A DNA stretch of 23,654 nt from Asparagopsis taxiformis (GCA_030407315.1 JALQPE010003186.1:1-23654); one strand, 5' to 3'; counted from the first letter of the stretch, positions 9,301 to 17,989 are shown. Program-made: numbers and translations. The notes: a model not told the origin generated them from the sequence alone.

Positions 9301-9718
9301 TGTCGCTTATTCGGAAACTTCCCATCAGCTGCTTCACATGATTTGCAGCCAACTCAACTCGGCTTTCCATGCCGCACAGGAAACGCCACACCGTGGTGCG
9401 GGTCATTATGCAATTGCAGAAGATGTGTGTGGCCGGTCCGATGCGAATGTTGACGAATTGATGAAACATGCATCTGCGGAAAGCAACTTCATTGTGGAAG
9501 CCTGCTCTCATTTATTGGCGACGTGTTTGAGAGCTAGCGATCAAAGGGCGTTTCTCTCGGCGGCTGATGGTTGGGCGTATTGGATTGCGGCTTCGAATAC
9601 GCCCTATGGAAGTCATCGTAAACAGTCTTCCTATCAAGTAGCAGCAATTTTCGTTTTGTGGAAACAGCGTATGAAAATATCCTCGTTGCCTGTCGATGAG
9701 GATCGTTTGGATGGATAG
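9174..9718 (+). pseudogene. Decayed + strand gene of unknown family, copy B
   Basis: The frame from about 9174 reads DWLMFTDEAQRIDAFRIPRR and CDDTCVIVAV, ending at TAG near 9296. After frame changes, 9338-9718 is open with EDVCGRSDANVDELMKHAS and FLSAADGWAYWIAASNTPYG, ending at TAG. The first block is shared with copy A at 6.2 kb; the second is not clearly shared. It lies next to the minus-strand kinase remnant, so one of the two strands may be non-coding in the overlap. No confident family. Confidence 0.35.
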
Positions 9719-9773
9719 TGGAATTGTGAAACGGATTGATTTTGTATTCTGGATCTGATTCTACAGGCGTTGT

Positions 9774-10001
9774 TGTTACTATAGTAACACCTATAGGTGC
9801 CGGGACTGATGTGAATATTATTACTCCGTACATCACGACGATGAAGATTCGCAAAACGCCCTTCATGCGGTGTTAGTTTCGTTTCAAGTCCCCAGTGAAG
9901 CGGGCGATTTTTCGCTACAACGCGTCGAATTTTGAGCGCTCATGTGCGCTGATCTTTTCGACGCTGTCTATAACTTTAGATATATCTAAGGATATTTCCT
10001 T
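9774..10001. repeat. Short palindromes
   Basis: TGTTACTATAGTAACA at 9774-9789 is perfect. TTAGATATATCTAA at 9976-9989 is perfect and overlaps the near-palindrome AAGGATATTTCCTT (9988-10001, one mismatched pair). No gene is recognised from 9720 to 10130. Confidence 0.7.
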
Positions 10002-10130
10002 AACAAACATCAAGACTCCCGCATTTACACACATCTTGCAAATTGCAGATGGAATCTGTAAGATAGCTCTCTCCACTCAACGACCATTCTCATACATGCT
10101 GGCAACAATTGTGGAATTCAATGCGCGTTG

Positions 10131-10169
10131 AATGTACATGTACATTTATGCATAAAAGGACGTCCTTTT
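10131..10169. repeat. Three consecutive perfect palindromes
   Basis: AATGTACATGTACATT (10131-10146), TTTATGCATAAA (10145-10156) and AAAAGGACGTCCTTTT (10154-10169) follow each other with 2-3 bases of overlap. Their sequences are unrelated and none has a loop. Confidence 0.9.
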
Positions 10170-10272
10170 TACAGAGCAGTGAAGCGTGCGGTTACGGAAT
10201 GATTGGTGGTCATGCCGGGGAAGAGTCGTCTCAATTACTACTGAAGTTGGGGGATCAGGGGAATAGTGATGA

Positions 10273-11025
10273 ATGTTACCGTGTTCCTCCTGCAATATCA
10301 GTCCAAATACAGCGTCTCCACCCCTCGTATCGCCACCTGACGCGCTCATACGCGCACCTCCCACAGAACTACAAATCCTCGCTCATAGGCTTCAGGGTGC
10401 TGAAGAAGACTACATACTATGTATGTTTTTGGATGGACTGCAAGCAACGGCAGCAGCAGCTTTGAGCGGCGAATTATTAGTGCTTGCGAAAATGGTGAAT
10501 ATGGATAACACGCATGATGTTATCGTACGTACGAGTACTGGGAGGCTTGACATTGGCCGAAGATGTGCAAAGAATTGTTGCAGAGAATGACAATTTGGAG
10601 GCAATAAGTCTAATAGCTTTCTCGTTGGGTGGCTTGTATGTGCGTTACGCATCTGCAAAGCTACACAATGAGGAAACAGGTCTGATTGCGGGTTTCATAG
10701 GACGCTGATTTATCGCGGTTGCAAGTTCGCATTGTGGGGTGTACAAGTTTGATATCAAACATATGTTTATCGGTTCATTCCAGGCGGCTTAATGGGAATG
10801 GCGGAAAAGGTTTTAGGCGAAACAGCGAAGGAGTTGTGACCGAGAGATGAGGATGGATTACTACTCGCCATGTCGAGTGATACTAACATATTGGAATTAG
10901 AATTCATGTCCTCACTTCGCGCATTTGAGAAGAGGTATTTGTATGCATCTGTTCGAAACGAATTTATTGTCAACTATGGAACAGCAGCGTTTGAACCCTC
11001 GGTACCGATCTATCACCAACAATAA
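10273..11025 (+). pseudogene. DUF676-type serine esterase (alpha/beta hydrolase) pseudogene
   Basis: Frame 1 gives DYILCMFLDGLQATAAAALS and then NTHDVIVRTST, in the position of the beta-strand, oxyanion region and Asn/Ser-Thr-Asp segment of DUF676 lipase-like proteins. After a frameshift near 10525, frame 2 reads GLTLAEDVQRIVAEN and then SLIAFSLGGLYVRYASAKLH. This is the nucleophile elbow, normally GHSLGG, with the serine kept but the preceding Gly-His replaced by Ala-Phe. A TGA at 10706-10708 interrupts it, followed in frame by FIAVASSHCGV, matching the usual FIxxASPHLGV. Near 10789 the reading moves to frame 1: GLMGMAEKVLGETAKEL, a TGA, then LEFMSSLRAFEKRYLYASVR and NEFIVNYGTAAF, matching the conserved C-terminal block. 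The order of motifs is right and the length is plausible for the domain, so the identity is good. It is broken by at least two frameshifts and two stops. Confidence 0.8.
10747..10768. repeat. Two overlapping palindromes within esterase pseudogene
   Basis: GTTTGATATCAAAC (10747-10760) overlaps AAACATATGTTT (10757-10768). They lie just after the PHLGV-like block, where they would add extra residues (KFDIKHMF) compared with my recollection of the family. Confidence 0.8.
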
Positions 11026-11169
11026 ACAGAAAGGATGCTGTCCAGCAACGATGATTCTAATGTGTTTATCCATACAAATATAGTACAAGAGAGTGATGAT
11101 CAAGTGGTACGACATTTCAGACAGGGAATTTCAGTAGAGCTCTGAGGTAGGTAACAGATTATAAACTGG
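11026..11169. other. No feature seen
   Basis: Short flank between the esterase pseudogene and the repeat block. No coherent frame or repeat is seen. Confidence 0.4.
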
Positions 11170-11418
11170 TGCGGGAGGATGGGTTTTCAGGACAAGCTGT
11201 CGGAAGTGTAATTACTCTGTTTTCTTACAGTAAAGTCATCGTTAAGGCGGGTTTTCTTCTTCAGGACAAGCTGTCACAACTGTAATTACTCTGTTTTCTT
11301 ACAGCAAAGTCATCGTTAAGGCGGATTTGTTTCTTTAGGACAAGCTGTCGGAACTGCTATTCTGTTTTCTTACAGCAGAGGCAGTTTCCCCAGGTTGCTT
11401 ACAGCAAACCCGCCTTAA
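11170..11418. repeat. Tandem 74-bp repeat with inverted end
   Basis: Roughly three units share GGACAAGCTGTC, CTCTGTTTTCTTACAG and AAAGTCATCGTTAAGGCGG. The clearest is 11246-11319 (74 bp). The third unit loses its end, and the sequence then turns round: CCCGCCTTAACGATGACTTT from 11408 is the reverse complement of the unit ends, forming a larger inverted repeat with 11293-11326. Confidence 0.75.
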
Positions 11419-11590
11419 CGATGACTTTGCTGTAAGAAAACAAAACATTACAGCAAAGTCATCGTAACGATGACTTTGCTGTAAGAAAACAAAACATTAC
11501 AGCAAAGTCATCGTAACGATGACTTTGCTGTAAGGAAACAAAAAATTACAGCAAAGTCATCGTAACGATGACTTTGCTGTAAGAAACATG
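11419..11590. repeat. 49-bp tandem repeat made of H1 half-palindromes
   Basis: Units begin with CGATGACTTTGCTGTAAG at 11419, 11468, 11517 and 11566, an exact 49-bp period. Each unit joins two halves of the H1 hairpin, TTACAGCAAAGTCATCG and its complement, around an A-rich spacer. H1 also occurs in the 1-kb array downstream. Confidence 0.9.
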
Positions 11591-11680
11591 GTAAACCAAC
11601 TTCTCTGTAAGCATACGAGAGGGACTGAAGTTTCGCACTCGGGAAGAAGAAGGAGACGATTTCGGACCTCACGAAGAAGA

Positions 11681-12225
11681 CTGCAAAGTGGTCTAGGAGG
11701 GTTGGGGTGGGTCTGGGGAGTACTGAAAAGGGTTTTATTCGACCTGAGAGCTGACGGCTCGCGCGTTGGGGCTGTCAGAACGCATCGATTTTTTGTCACC
11801 AGATTCCCACAACCGGAGATATGATGGCCAAAATTGAACTTTGTCGGAACGAAGTGCAAGTGGCCTGGGAGGGTTGGGGTGCATCTGGGGAGTACTGAAA
11901 AGGGTTTTATTCGCCCTGAAAGCTGGTGGCTTGCGAGGTAGAGCTTCCGGAGATCACTAATTTTTTTCCGCCAGATTCCCACAACTGGAGATGTGATGGC
12001 GAAAATTGAACTTTGTCGGAACGATGTGGAAGTGATCTGTAAGGGATGGAGTGGCTCTGGGAAGTACGGGAAAGTGTTCTATGCGTTCGTAAAGATTCTG
12101 GCTTTCACGTTAGGCCTGACATAATGCATCGATTTTTGGTCACCAGATTCTTACAACTGGAGATGTGATGGCCAAAATTGAACTTTGTCGGAACGATGTG
12201 CAAGTGGTCTGGATGCCTCCAAGTG
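11681..12225. repeat. 172-bp satellite, about 3.2 copies
   Basis: Copies start at 11681, 11853, 12025 and 12197 (last one partial), an exact 172-bp spacing. Conserved parts are GCAAGTGG-CT, GGGGAGTACTGAAAAGGGTT, GCATCGATTTTTTGTCACCA and AAAATTGAACTTTGTCGGAA. Copies one and two are closest. The third has diverged more. The unit is in the size range of satellites related to nucleosome spacing, but no function can be read from it. Confidence 0.9.
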
Positions 12226-12394
12226 GCCGGGAAGCGTACTCTAGACAAGGTTTTGGACCTTGAAGGGGCTCAACTGCACAGTGCTGATATTGAAATGAAG
12301 CATTCATATAGTCCATTTTTTCTTGGACTGCTGGAATCGATTACCGTGGCCTGTGGAGGAGCAATTTAGTTATGTACTAGAGCTAGAATCATGC
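12226..12394. other. Junction between satellite and 1-kb array
   Basis: The sequence departs from the 172-bp unit after about 12225 and does not yet match the 1-kb unit. No gene is recognised. Confidence 0.4.
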
Positions 12395-12503
12395 CTCAAC
12401 AAACTCTCTCTCATTTCTCTAGTCCTCCTTCATCATCCCAGCCTCCCTTCCTGTGACGCACCGTGCCTCTGGTCTCACTCCACACGCCCCTCCAGAGAAT
12501 TGA

Positions 12504-12572
12504 ATACCTGCAGGTATATTCGTAGGTATAGTAGAAATGTCTACCACTAGTGGTAAAATCGCAGCTGCGATT
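12504..12572. repeat. Cluster of short perfect palindromes
   Basis: ATACCTGCAGGTAT (12504-12517), TACCACTAGTGGTA (12542-12555) and AATCGCAGCTGCGATT (12557-12572). The last two are separated by a single base. Sequences are unrelated to each other. Units 2 and 3 do not carry these same palindromes. Confidence 0.85.
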
Positions 12573-12668
12573 GTCTACTTATACTACCGCCTCCATTTTA
12601 CTCCATGCATGGCATGCCTACCCTCTTAGGCTAACTTACTTCATAACCATCGATGTAGATTTACACTA

Positions 12669-12696
12669 AAGTGCACTTATTCATGAATATCTAGAT
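12669..12696. repeat. Three abutting palindromes
   Basis: AAGTGCACTT, ATTCATGAAT and ATCTAGAT follow directly one after another with no bases between them. Confidence 0.85.
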
Positions 12697-12804
12697 TCAT
12701 ACTTACTTGAGAGTAGAGTGTATTGTAACGAGTTAACGAATTCGTTGATGGTTTTGTATAGTCAATGTGCTACACAGCACCAGGAGTATATTTTGCGCAC
12801 CGAT

Positions 12805-12838
12805 AATCTATGCTTGATATTAATATTAAGCATAGATT
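12805..12838. repeat. 34-bp palindrome at the central site of unit 1
   Basis: AATCTATGCTT pairs with AAGCATAGATT, and the inner ATATTAATAT also pairs. Only one base pair is mismatched. It occupies the site where unit 2 has a 90-bp palindrome and unit 3 has several hairpins. Confidence 0.85.
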
Positions 12839-13198
12839 CCAATTGGAAAGCACATCCTCTTATAGCCTCGGAAATTGTGCGAGCAGTACTTTTTCAGAGG
12901 TCCTAGAGGTGTTCACACCGACTCTAGTCCATTTTAGCGAGTTTGAATTTCGACCGCCAGAATCTCTGTCGTGAGAAAATGGTGTTCGAAATTTGTCGTG
13001 CTCCTCGCGCAATACTAAACTTCTGAGGTACTTCAGAATGGGTGAACAAGACAAAGATTGCTCTTCAAAGCCGCCTAAAGTCGTCGAAACCATCCCTTCG
13101 CGAAGTTCCCGACTTCACAATTTCAAGCTCACCCTTCCCAAGGTAGGAGAGGGACGAAATTCCCAACCGCTTACAGCCGAAACCGTTTACCAGGGATG

Positions 13199-13377
13199 CT
13201 TACAGCAAAGTCATCGTTACGATGACTTTGCTGTAAGAAAAGAAAACATTACAGTGTGCGAAGAATTTTTACTGGGTAAAAAATCACCAAGAATTTTTTA
13301 CCAGGTAAAAAATCGTGGCTGCTGTAATGAAACGTTTACTTACAGCAAAGTCATCGTAACGATGACTTTGCTGTCAG
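13199..13377. repeat. H1-H2-H1 hairpin cluster, unit 1
   Basis: H1 at 13199-13237 is a perfect 39-bp odd palindrome (CTTACAGCAAAGTCATCG, centre, then its complement). H2 at 13247-13329 begins CATTACAGTG and ends GGCTGCTGTAATG, with inner GAATTTTT-ACC/GGGTAAAAAATC pairing and a duplicated middle. A second H1 at 13339-13377 has one changed base near its end. Confidence 0.9.
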
Positions 13378-13774
13378 CACCCGCGGTAAACTGCCTCAGC
13401 TGTAAGCGGTCTGGCCTCACCCTCTCTCTCATGTCTCTTGTCCTCCTTCATCCCAGCCTATCCCAACCTCCCTTCCTGAGCCGACTCTGGTGTCACTCCA
13501 GCCGACCCTTCAGTCAGTTCAATCCTTGTTTTCCACTGCCATAGTGTCTATCATACTACCCTCTTCATGTTGCTGCTTACTTACCCTCCCATTCTTCCTG
13601 ATTGTCCTAAAATCCTAGGCTAGCCTACTTACCAACTATGTTCGTATAGCAGATAGCTAGATTGCTAGTACCTCAAATCTATAGTGTGCTAAAGAGGGCA
13701 ATTTGGTGTGGTCACTGTGCCACACGACACCAGGAATAGAATTTGGCCACGGATATTCTAGGCTTGATGTCGGA

Positions 13775-13864
13775 GAGGACGGCTGCGCCCATGCTCGGAA
13801 AAAGTGCCGGGAGTACCTTAAGGTACTCCCGGCACTTTTTCCGAGCATGGGCGCAGCCGTCCTC
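13775..13864. repeat. 90-bp perfect loopless palindrome
   Basis: The two 45-base arms are exact reverse complements meeting at ACCTT|AAGGT between 13819 and 13820. The left arm begins GAGGACGGCTGCG and contains CCATGCTCGGAAAAAGTGCC. Its left arm resembles the single-copy text of unit 3 near 14834-14865 (ACGGCAAGGA, GCATGCTCACGAAAA). The right arm has no such counterpart, so the right arm is probably the newly made inverted copy. Confidence 0.95.
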
Positions 13865-14177
13865 CGGGAATTCTCAGAGGTTCTGGAGGTTCTCACGCCA
13901 ACTCTAGTTCATTTTAGCGAAGTTGAATTTCGGCCGTCAGAATCTCAGTCTTGAGAAAATTGTGGTCAAAATTTTGTGCACTACTGCAGACATACCAGGC
14001 AGGGCACCCAGACCAGACCGGGTGAGCACGACGCAGAGTGCTCCCCAACGCCGCCAACAGCCGTCATAATCATCCCTCTGCCATGTTTCTCGCCTTCACA
14101 ATTCCTTGCTCACCCTTCTAAAGGGAACAGGGACGAAGCTCCCTGCCGCTCACAGCTGAGGGAGTTTACCACGGATG

Positions 14178-14442
14178 CTTACAGCAAAGTCATCGTTACG
14201 ATGACTTTGCTGTAAGAAGACGTTTCCATTACAGTGGCGAAGAATTTTTTACCGGGTAAAGAAATCATGGCTACTGTAATGTTTTGTTTCCTGACAGCAA
14301 AGTCATCGTTACGATGACTTTGCTGTAAGAAAACGTTTTCATTACAGTGGCCAGGAATTTTTTACCGGGTAAAGAAATCAGGGCTACTGTAATGTTTTGT
14401 TTCCTGACAGCAAAGTCATCGTAACGATGACTTTGATGTAAG
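14178..14442. repeat. H1-H2-H1-H2-H1 hairpin cluster, unit 2
   Basis: H1 lies at 14178-14216, 14291-14329 and 14404-14442, each 39 bases and 113 bases apart. H2 lies at 14227-14281 and 14340-14394, with CATTACAGTGGC paired to GCTACTGTAATG and TTTTTTACC to GGGTAAAGAAA. Spacing shows that an H2-H1 module of 113 bp has been duplicated in tandem. Confidence 0.9.
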
Positions 14443-14635
14443 CATCCGTGGTAAACTGCTCCATCTGTAAGCCGTTGGTCTCAACCCTCGCTCTCATTTC
14501 TGTTGTCCTCCTTCATCATCTCCACCTCCCTTCCTGCTAAGCACCACGTCTCCAGCGTCACTCCACCCGCCCCTTTCTTGCATGAAATAATTCTACTACT
14601 GCCATAGTCTACACATACTACTGTCTCCATACTTC

Positions 14636-14662
14636 CATACTTCTAGAAGTATGCAGCTGCAT
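14636..14662. repeat. Two overlapping palindromes in unit 3
   Basis: CATACTTCTAGAAGTATG (14636-14653) overlaps ATGCAGCTGCAT (14651-14662). They lie in the same general part of the unit as the palindrome cluster at 12504-12572 in unit 1, but with different sequences. Confidence 0.85.
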
Positions 14663-14859
14663 GCCTACCCTTCCATCTCTCCCTCCCGTGCTAGGCTTTG
14701 AACATATGGAACTAGAATACTAACTAGATCACTAGAGTACACTACAAATGTAAGTAGCTATGGTTGGTGTGGTACAAAGCCCCTACCTTCTTCATGAGTA
14801 AACTTTGCTAGCAGAACCTCTATGCTCGATTACGGCAAGGAAACCCCCCGCATGCTCAC

Positions 14860-14954
14860 GAAAATTTCTACAGAAATTTTCCTGATCGTACCTTTCCAGC
14901 GGTCTTGGATGTACTCCAGACCTGGATATCCAAGACCGTAGAACAGCTGTTCTA
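14860..14954. repeat. Three adjacent hairpins at the central site of unit 3
   Basis: GAAAATTTCT pairs with AGAAATTTTC (14860-14881, two-base centre). CGGTCTTGGAT pairs with ATCCAAGACCG (14900-14938), with further pairing inside. TAGAACAGCTGTTCTA (14939-14954) is a perfect palindrome directly abutting it. Confidence 0.85.
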
Positions 14955-15227
14955 GCTCTTTTCAGAGAGATCAGATTTCGGCCGTCCGAGTCTCTGCCGT
15001 GAGAATATGGTGGCCGAAATTTTGTGCACTCTTGCCACCATGCCAGGTAGTGAAGCCAGCTAAAACCCGGTTGAGCATGACGCAGGGTGCCTCCCAGAGC
15101 CGTCACAAACCGTCCAAACCATTCGCTCGCGATGTTCTCGATTTCACACTTCCCTTCCTATCCTTCCAAAGGTGGGAGAGGGACTAAACTCCCAACCGCT
15201 TACAGGAAAAGCCGTTTACCAGAGATG

Positions 15228-15522
15228 CTTACAGAAAAGTCATCGTTACGATGACTTTTCTGTAAGGAAAGGTTTCCATTACAGTAGCCGGAGAATTTTT
15301 TTACCGGGTAAAAAATCCTGAATGCTGTCATGTTCTGTTTGCTTACAGCAAAGTCATCGTTACGATCACTTTGCTGTAAGGAAACGTTTCCATTACAGTG
15401 GCCAAAGAATTTTTACCGGGTAAAAACATCATCAAGAATTTTTTCTCCGGGTAAAATTCGTGGCTGCTGTAATGGTTTGTTTCCTCACGGCAAAGTCATC
15501 GTTACAATGACTTTGCTTTCAG
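15228..15522. repeat. H1-H2-H1-H2-H1 hairpin cluster, unit 3
   Basis: H1 at 15228-15266 carries C-to-A in the left arm (ACAGAAAAGTC) and the matching G-to-T in the right arm (GACTTTTCTGT), so pairing is kept. H2 lies at 15277-15332 and 15391-15474. A second H1 at 15342-15380 has one mismatch. The last H1 at 15484-15522 has decayed at several positions. Confidence 0.88.
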
Positions 15523-15652
15523 TCCTCCGTCGAAACTGCCCCATCTGTAGGCGTTCGTCATTTTCCCAATGTTGCAGACCAATTACCCTCATCACCTTCT
15601 TCTGTTATTCCAGTAGCGCCCGCCATCGTTTCGTCTCTAGCTCAGAAGAAAC

Positions 15653-17083
15653 TCAGTATTGTATATCTCCTGTCATATAATAATTCACTCTTGAGCTGGA
15701 AGGAACGCATAAAGGCAACTTCGCAGATAATTTTTTGGTAAATTTTCCGTCTGAAAGAGAGTTTTCTTGTTCATCAGTGAAAAGAAGTGCCTCTTCTCCA
15801 GTCGTTCGTTTCCTTGCATTGAATATACTATTCTTTTCCCGGGGAGGCTCAGTCCAATTGTTTTTATCAGGCGTATCGGGTTCAGAAAACTTCGGGCTAT
15901 CTTCTTCGCTTCTTATCCAGCCTGGACTCACTTTCATCGCTTCAACCAGAACTCCCGCTTCTTCCCGATTCCTCCTTGTCCTCTTCGGCATCTTTGTCTC
16001 CTTCCTTGTCCGGGATAGTGCTGTTAGTTTCTGGCGACCTGATTCGAATTTTCAGTATCACAGAGCGGTTTCTGCGCATCTTGAGGTGTTCTCCAGCCGT
16101 TTCTAGGTCCATGCGACTACTATTGTCCAAGTTGATTTCCAGACTTCGCTTCTATGTTTCCTTTCCTGAGGACGATCTTCTCTGACAATCCTTCCCGGAG
16201 AGTTATCCCTAGCACGACGTTCCCGCTCTGTCCTCAAAGCAGAAAGACGTTCCTATTCTTTTTCGAGCACAGCAAGACGTTTAGCAGGACCTTTCTGTTC
16301 TCCGACTTTTGCTACAGCAAGACGGTCTTCTGCTCCTTTTGAGGTGTTTAAAGGTGCACCTCTAGAGGAATGCCTCTTATACTGCTTTGGAACCAACAGG
16401 AATCACCTCTTCAGTCACGACAATTGGAGTGATTTCCTGTTCTTGCTCCACGACATCAGAAACTCCCTGTTCTGCTTGGGCTTTGGCAGATAATCTCTCT
16501 TCTGCTTGAGAAAAATCAGGAGTTTCCACTTTTTCCTTCTTTATAGAATTATTTCCCTGTTCTACTTATGCCACAGCATTTTCTTCCTCTTCTGCTTTTT
16601 TCACCAACAGAAAGTGCTTGTTCTATTTCTCCGGGGTCATACGACTCCGTTCTCTTTCCTCTTCGACCTTGGTAAACTACATTGCCTTTGTCCCCGTAGC
16701 ATATTCCAGTTTGTCATAAAAACTGTTTGGAAACATCCCGTTCTTGGTTCTCAGACTTCTTCTGTCTATCACGTCTTCATGTAAGTCTACAAGGACGAAA
16801 AATGTGCTTTCCAATGCGATGATCAGTATCCCTGTCCTCTTTCGAGTTTTCTGCTCTCAAACCCGTTCGCACGAATTGCTCCATCACTAGTGCTGCAGCT
16901 GCAGACTTCTTCAACCACTTGCGAACGACCTCTGACATTCAATTTGTAAGGATCAACTTGCACCTCAGACGAACTATACTGAGCAATATTGATGCTTGTC
17001 TCACTCGCTAAAGGAGAATTAATCTTTTCCGCTACTTCTTCGCCACTACATTCAACCGTTGCGAAACCTTTCCCGGCTTTCAT
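15653..17083 (-). pseudogene. Decayed gene for a Glu/Lys/Gln-rich, probably coiled-coil protein
   Basis: Read from 17083 down, a frame opens with MKAGKGFATVECSGEEVAEK. After a shift near 16850 it continues ILIIALESTFFVLVDLHEDV and NSFYDKLEYATGTKAM. It then runs in one frame through KVEEERERSRMTPEK, VKKAEEEENAVA, KKEKVETPDFSQAEERLSAK and EQEQEITPIVVTEEVIPVGS. In this frame stops occur at 16677-16679, 16623-16625, 16566-16568 and 16377-16379, all TAG or TAA. After another shift, RLAVAKVGEQKGPAKRLAVL and RLSALRTERERRARDNSPGR follow, with one TAG. The end at 15991-15653 is open (NREEAGVLVEAMKVSPGWIR, then a TAA stop at 15653). The heptad-like, charged composition suggests coiled coil. No family is recognised. 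At least three frame changes and five stops mark it as broken. Confidence 0.55.
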
Positions 17084-17919
17084 TCGATCTAATGAACTCG
17101 TTCACCACAACGCTTTGTCCTATGCTCATTATCTCATTACTTTATGCAGAATGATTGTTATTCCATCCGGGCTTACCTTACTCAACATCGTTTTGCTATG
17201 TTGTATCGCATTCCCTAAACACAAACCCGGCCAAGATGTATCCATTTCCGTTTATTACGCAGTGATGCTCTAAGAACTAATACTGAATATGATTTTCTCA
17301 TGCACGTAGTTCCTACTCGTATACTCTACCATATTCTCGGCCCTATTCACAAGGTGAAAACAAGATCTCTCGTTAAATCATACTCCGTGTGATATCTTAA
17401 ATTGGCATAAATTTATATATTGCAATGCAGATTCACTGCTCGCTTGCAACATGAAAATTATAAAAATCTTCGACACTGCTGTCTCCTAACCGCCACCATC
17501 CACGTGGCCCGCTTAGCCTGCCTGCCAAGTGTTCTCAAAGCATGCAATGACGTCATCCATATATACCATCCACATCATCACTGGAAGCGCGGACTCCTCG
17601 TCCAGGAAAGTGCGCCATTTTTCTTACTCTTCACCTCCCCCTTTCCTGTTGGCCTCATATGCTAGTGTTTTTCCTATATTTCTGTAGTGATGACGTCATT
17701 CTAGACAATAAAGGCGGTCGATCATGTGCGCCTCTTCTGCCAGATCATGTGCTTCCAAGCATAATTCGCACCCTAGGCATCGTTTTACTGGGCCTCCCAT
17801 CCCACCGCTCTGTTTCGAAATTATCCCTCTATTGTTCTCCTACACGTCTTTTCCGCCCGTAGAGTACTACTTAAACGACAGATTCTGGAAATCCCTGTTT
17901 CCATCTCCATATCCATCGG
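17084..17919. other. No confident gene
   Basis: Short + frames at 17084-17273 (hydrophobic, GLTLLNIVLLCCIAF), 17420-17665 and 17659-17862 (LPDHVLPSIIRTLGIVLLGL) show some coding-like composition but no family. TGACGTCAT occurs at about 17548 and 17690; this is a CRE-like palindrome and may be chance. No RNA gene is seen. Confidence 0.3.
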
Positions 17920-17989
17920 AAAACAAAGGATCAATAATTACGCTCTGGAAGCGACCGCTTCCAGAGCGTAATTATTGATCCTTTGTTTT
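17920..17989. repeat. 70-bp palindrome with two-base centre
   Basis: The arms are exact reverse complements except for the central AC. The left arm starts AAAACAAAGGATCAATAATT and continues through ACGCTCTGGAAGC. TACCGGTA follows at 17991-17998. No copy of either arm is seen elsewhere in the window. Confidence 0.95.

Larger units (their letters stand above)
12395..13415. repeat. 1-kb tandem array, unit 1
   Basis: Anchor CCTCCTTCATCATCC lies at 12424. Order of parts: pyrimidine-rich start with CTCCCTTCCTG, a TACTACC region with palindromes, CACCAGGA, a central palindrome at 12805-12838, TCAGAGGT, GAATTTCGACCGCCAGAATC, GGTAGGAGAGGGACGAA, then H1 and H2 hairpins and a tail with GTAAACTGCC. Several short perfect palindromes are particular to this unit: 12504-12517, 12542-12555, 12557-12572, 12669-12678, 12679-12688 and 12735-12746. 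Confidence 0.85.
13416..14480. repeat. 1-kb tandem array, unit 2
   Basis: Anchor CCTCCTTCATCCC lies at 13442, 1018 bases after unit 1. It keeps the same order of parts as unit 1, with CACCAGGAATAGA, GAATTTCGGCCGTCAGAATC and AGGGACGAAGC. It differs in having a 90-bp perfect palindrome at the central site and an extra H2-H1 pair near its end. Confidence 0.9.
14481..15565. repeat. 1-kb tandem array, unit 3
   Basis: Anchor CCTCCTTCATCATC lies at 14507, 1065 bases after unit 2. It shares the pyrimidine-rich start, the GATTTCGGCCGTCCGAGTC block near 14966, the GGTGGGAGAGGGACTAAAC block and the H1/H2 ending. The array stops near 15565, after a degraded last H1. Confidence 0.88.

Noticed and set aside
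13775..13864. Rho-independent terminator
   Set aside because: The structure is far longer than a terminator stem, has no loop, no following T-tract role and no bacterial gene context.
11419..15522. CRISPR array
   Set aside because: Repeats are palindromic units with repeated, not unique, spacers; there are no cas genes and the context is eukaryotic.
17546..17698. Pair of TGACGTCAT sites as CRE elements
   Set aside because: Two short matches near no supported gene could arise by chance, so they are mentioned only within the region note.
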